A stretch of DNA of 5,259 nucleotides, from assembly GCA_031255155.1 (NCBI GenBank), contig JAIRTB010000025.1, positions 1 to 5,259 of the forward strand, in the 5' to 3' direction. How positions within the stretch are numbered: position 1 is the first letter of the stretch; each line of letters begins with the position of its first letter. This stretch comes from Rickettsiales bacterium (GTDB taxonomy: Bacteria > Pseudomonadota > Alphaproteobacteria > Rs-D84 > CACZYB01). Below are positions 5,070 through 5,259 of this stretch, in pieces. Made by a program: the position numbers and the translations under genes. The notes below the pieces were generated by a model. That model was not told the origin of the DNA. It saw nothing but the letters and a program-made list of their open reading frames with translations, and did no database searches.

Positions 5070-5098
5070 AGCATACTGCCGTGCAAGATGGAAAGCAA
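5070..5098 (-). promoter_or_regulatory. promoter of the TfoX-domain gene, probably leaderless
   Basis: On the minus strand TTGCTT (5098-5093) and TATGCT (5075-5070) are separated by exactly 17 bp. Six nucleotides then lead to the ATG at 5063, which would make the A of the start codon the predicted +1. Each hexamer is only a moderate match (3 of 6 and 4 of 6), so support comes from the spacing and from the same layout at two other genes in the window. Confidence 0.45.
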
Positions 5099-5120
5099 GG
5101 ATAATATTCCGCCGCCGCCC

Positions 5121-5183
5121 GGATCCCGCGCTCGCCCGCCCGGATCCCGCGCGCCGCCGCCAGGATCCCGCACGCCTCTCCGC
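5121..5183. repeat. three tandem 21-bp repeats, GGATCCCGC core
   Basis: GGATCCCGC occurs at 5121-5129, 5142-5150 and 5163-5171, exactly 21 bp apart, with GC-rich variable filler (cgcncgcc-like) between cores. The array lies directly upstream of the TfoX-domain promoter, in about 195 bp of sequence with no recognisable gene. The 21-bp period equals two helical turns, which would place the cores on one DNA face. Confidence 0.7.
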
Positions 5184-5195
5184 GCTTTCTCGCCC

Positions 5196-5231
5196 GCCTC
5201 TATTTTTCGCCCTTTCCCGCGCCTCTATTTT
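5196..5231. repeat. direct repeat pair GCCTCTATTTT
   Basis: An 11-bp sequence occurs at 5196-5206 and 5221-5231, 25 bp apart, each preceded by a similar CTTTC/C-rich stretch. It continues the repetitive intergenic region after the 21-bp array. No gene, RNA or convincing promoter can be assigned to 5100-5259 beyond these repeats. Confidence 0.5.
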
Positions 5232-5259
5232 GGCGCAAGTATGATTGGTATATGATGCG

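Noticed and set aside
5050..5244. A 64-codon + strand frame rich in Arg and Pro
   Set aside because: It is made mostly of the GC-rich 21-bp repeats and has no ribosome binding site or recognisable domain.
5230..5256. A rightward promoter at the window edge (TTGGCG and TATGAT)
   Set aside because: The spacer is only 15 bp, and no start codon or gene can be seen before the window ends.
1..5259. CRISPR array, insertion sequence, tRNA gene or defence system
   Set aside because: No spaced identical repeats of suitable length, no transposase motifs or terminal inverted repeats, no tRNA fold and no nuclease or toxin-like protein could be found.

Overview
The window looks like a stretch of chromosome from a GC-rich Gram-negative bacterium, most likely an alphaproteobacterium. 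The evidence is a divergently placed RNase P RNA gene, lipid A genes, and the use of LpxI (rather than LpxH) for the UDP-diacylglucosamine hydrolase step, which is the usual alphaproteobacterial choice. No closer taxonomic call can be supported. Codon use is odd for such a GC-rich sequence: in the three + strand genes isoleucine is written ATA about 40 times, ATC about 15 times and ATT never.

Layout. Positions 1-61 hold the last 19 codons of a + strand gene with an acidic, degenerate 9-bp-repeat tail and a double TAA stop. Positions 109-410 (minus) are rnpB, with a clear sigma70-type promoter. Divergent from it is a + strand operon, lpxA - lpxI - trans-polyprenyl diphosphate synthase (521-3280). 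Its genes overlap or abut, and its promoter has a TGnTAAAAT box ending only 8 nt before the lpxA ATG. The right half is on the minus strand. Reading in the direction of transcription it contains a TfoX N-terminal-domain protein (5063-4710), a GT-D-fold (DUF1792) glycosyltransferase (4551-3727) preceded by a promoter, a leader and a coupled 9-codon mini-ORF, a large-loop terminator, and a small secreted protein with a strongly acidic tail (3603-3172). The secreted protein gene converges on the polyprenyl synthase gene, and the two reading frames overlap by 109 bp in one low-complexity tract. That tract reads as poly-Ser on the + strand and poly-Asp/Glu on the minus strand.

How the genes work together. 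LpxA adds the first acyl chain in lipid A synthesis, and LpxI makes lipid X from UDP-2,3-diacylglucosamine later in the pathway. The trans-polyprenyl synthase supplies a linear isoprenoid, probably GGPP or a longer quinone side chain. The GT-D protein probably builds a surface glycan. Most of the window is therefore about the cell envelope. No mobile element, CRISPR array or defence system is visible.

Most noteworthy are an apparent leaderless promoter architecture at three genes (-10 box 6-8 nt before the ATG, no Shine-Dalgarno), the tail-to-tail coding overlap, a C9 homopolymer inside the glycosyltransferase gene, the coupled mini-ORF before that gene, and the strong ATA bias. None of these by itself establishes a new system.
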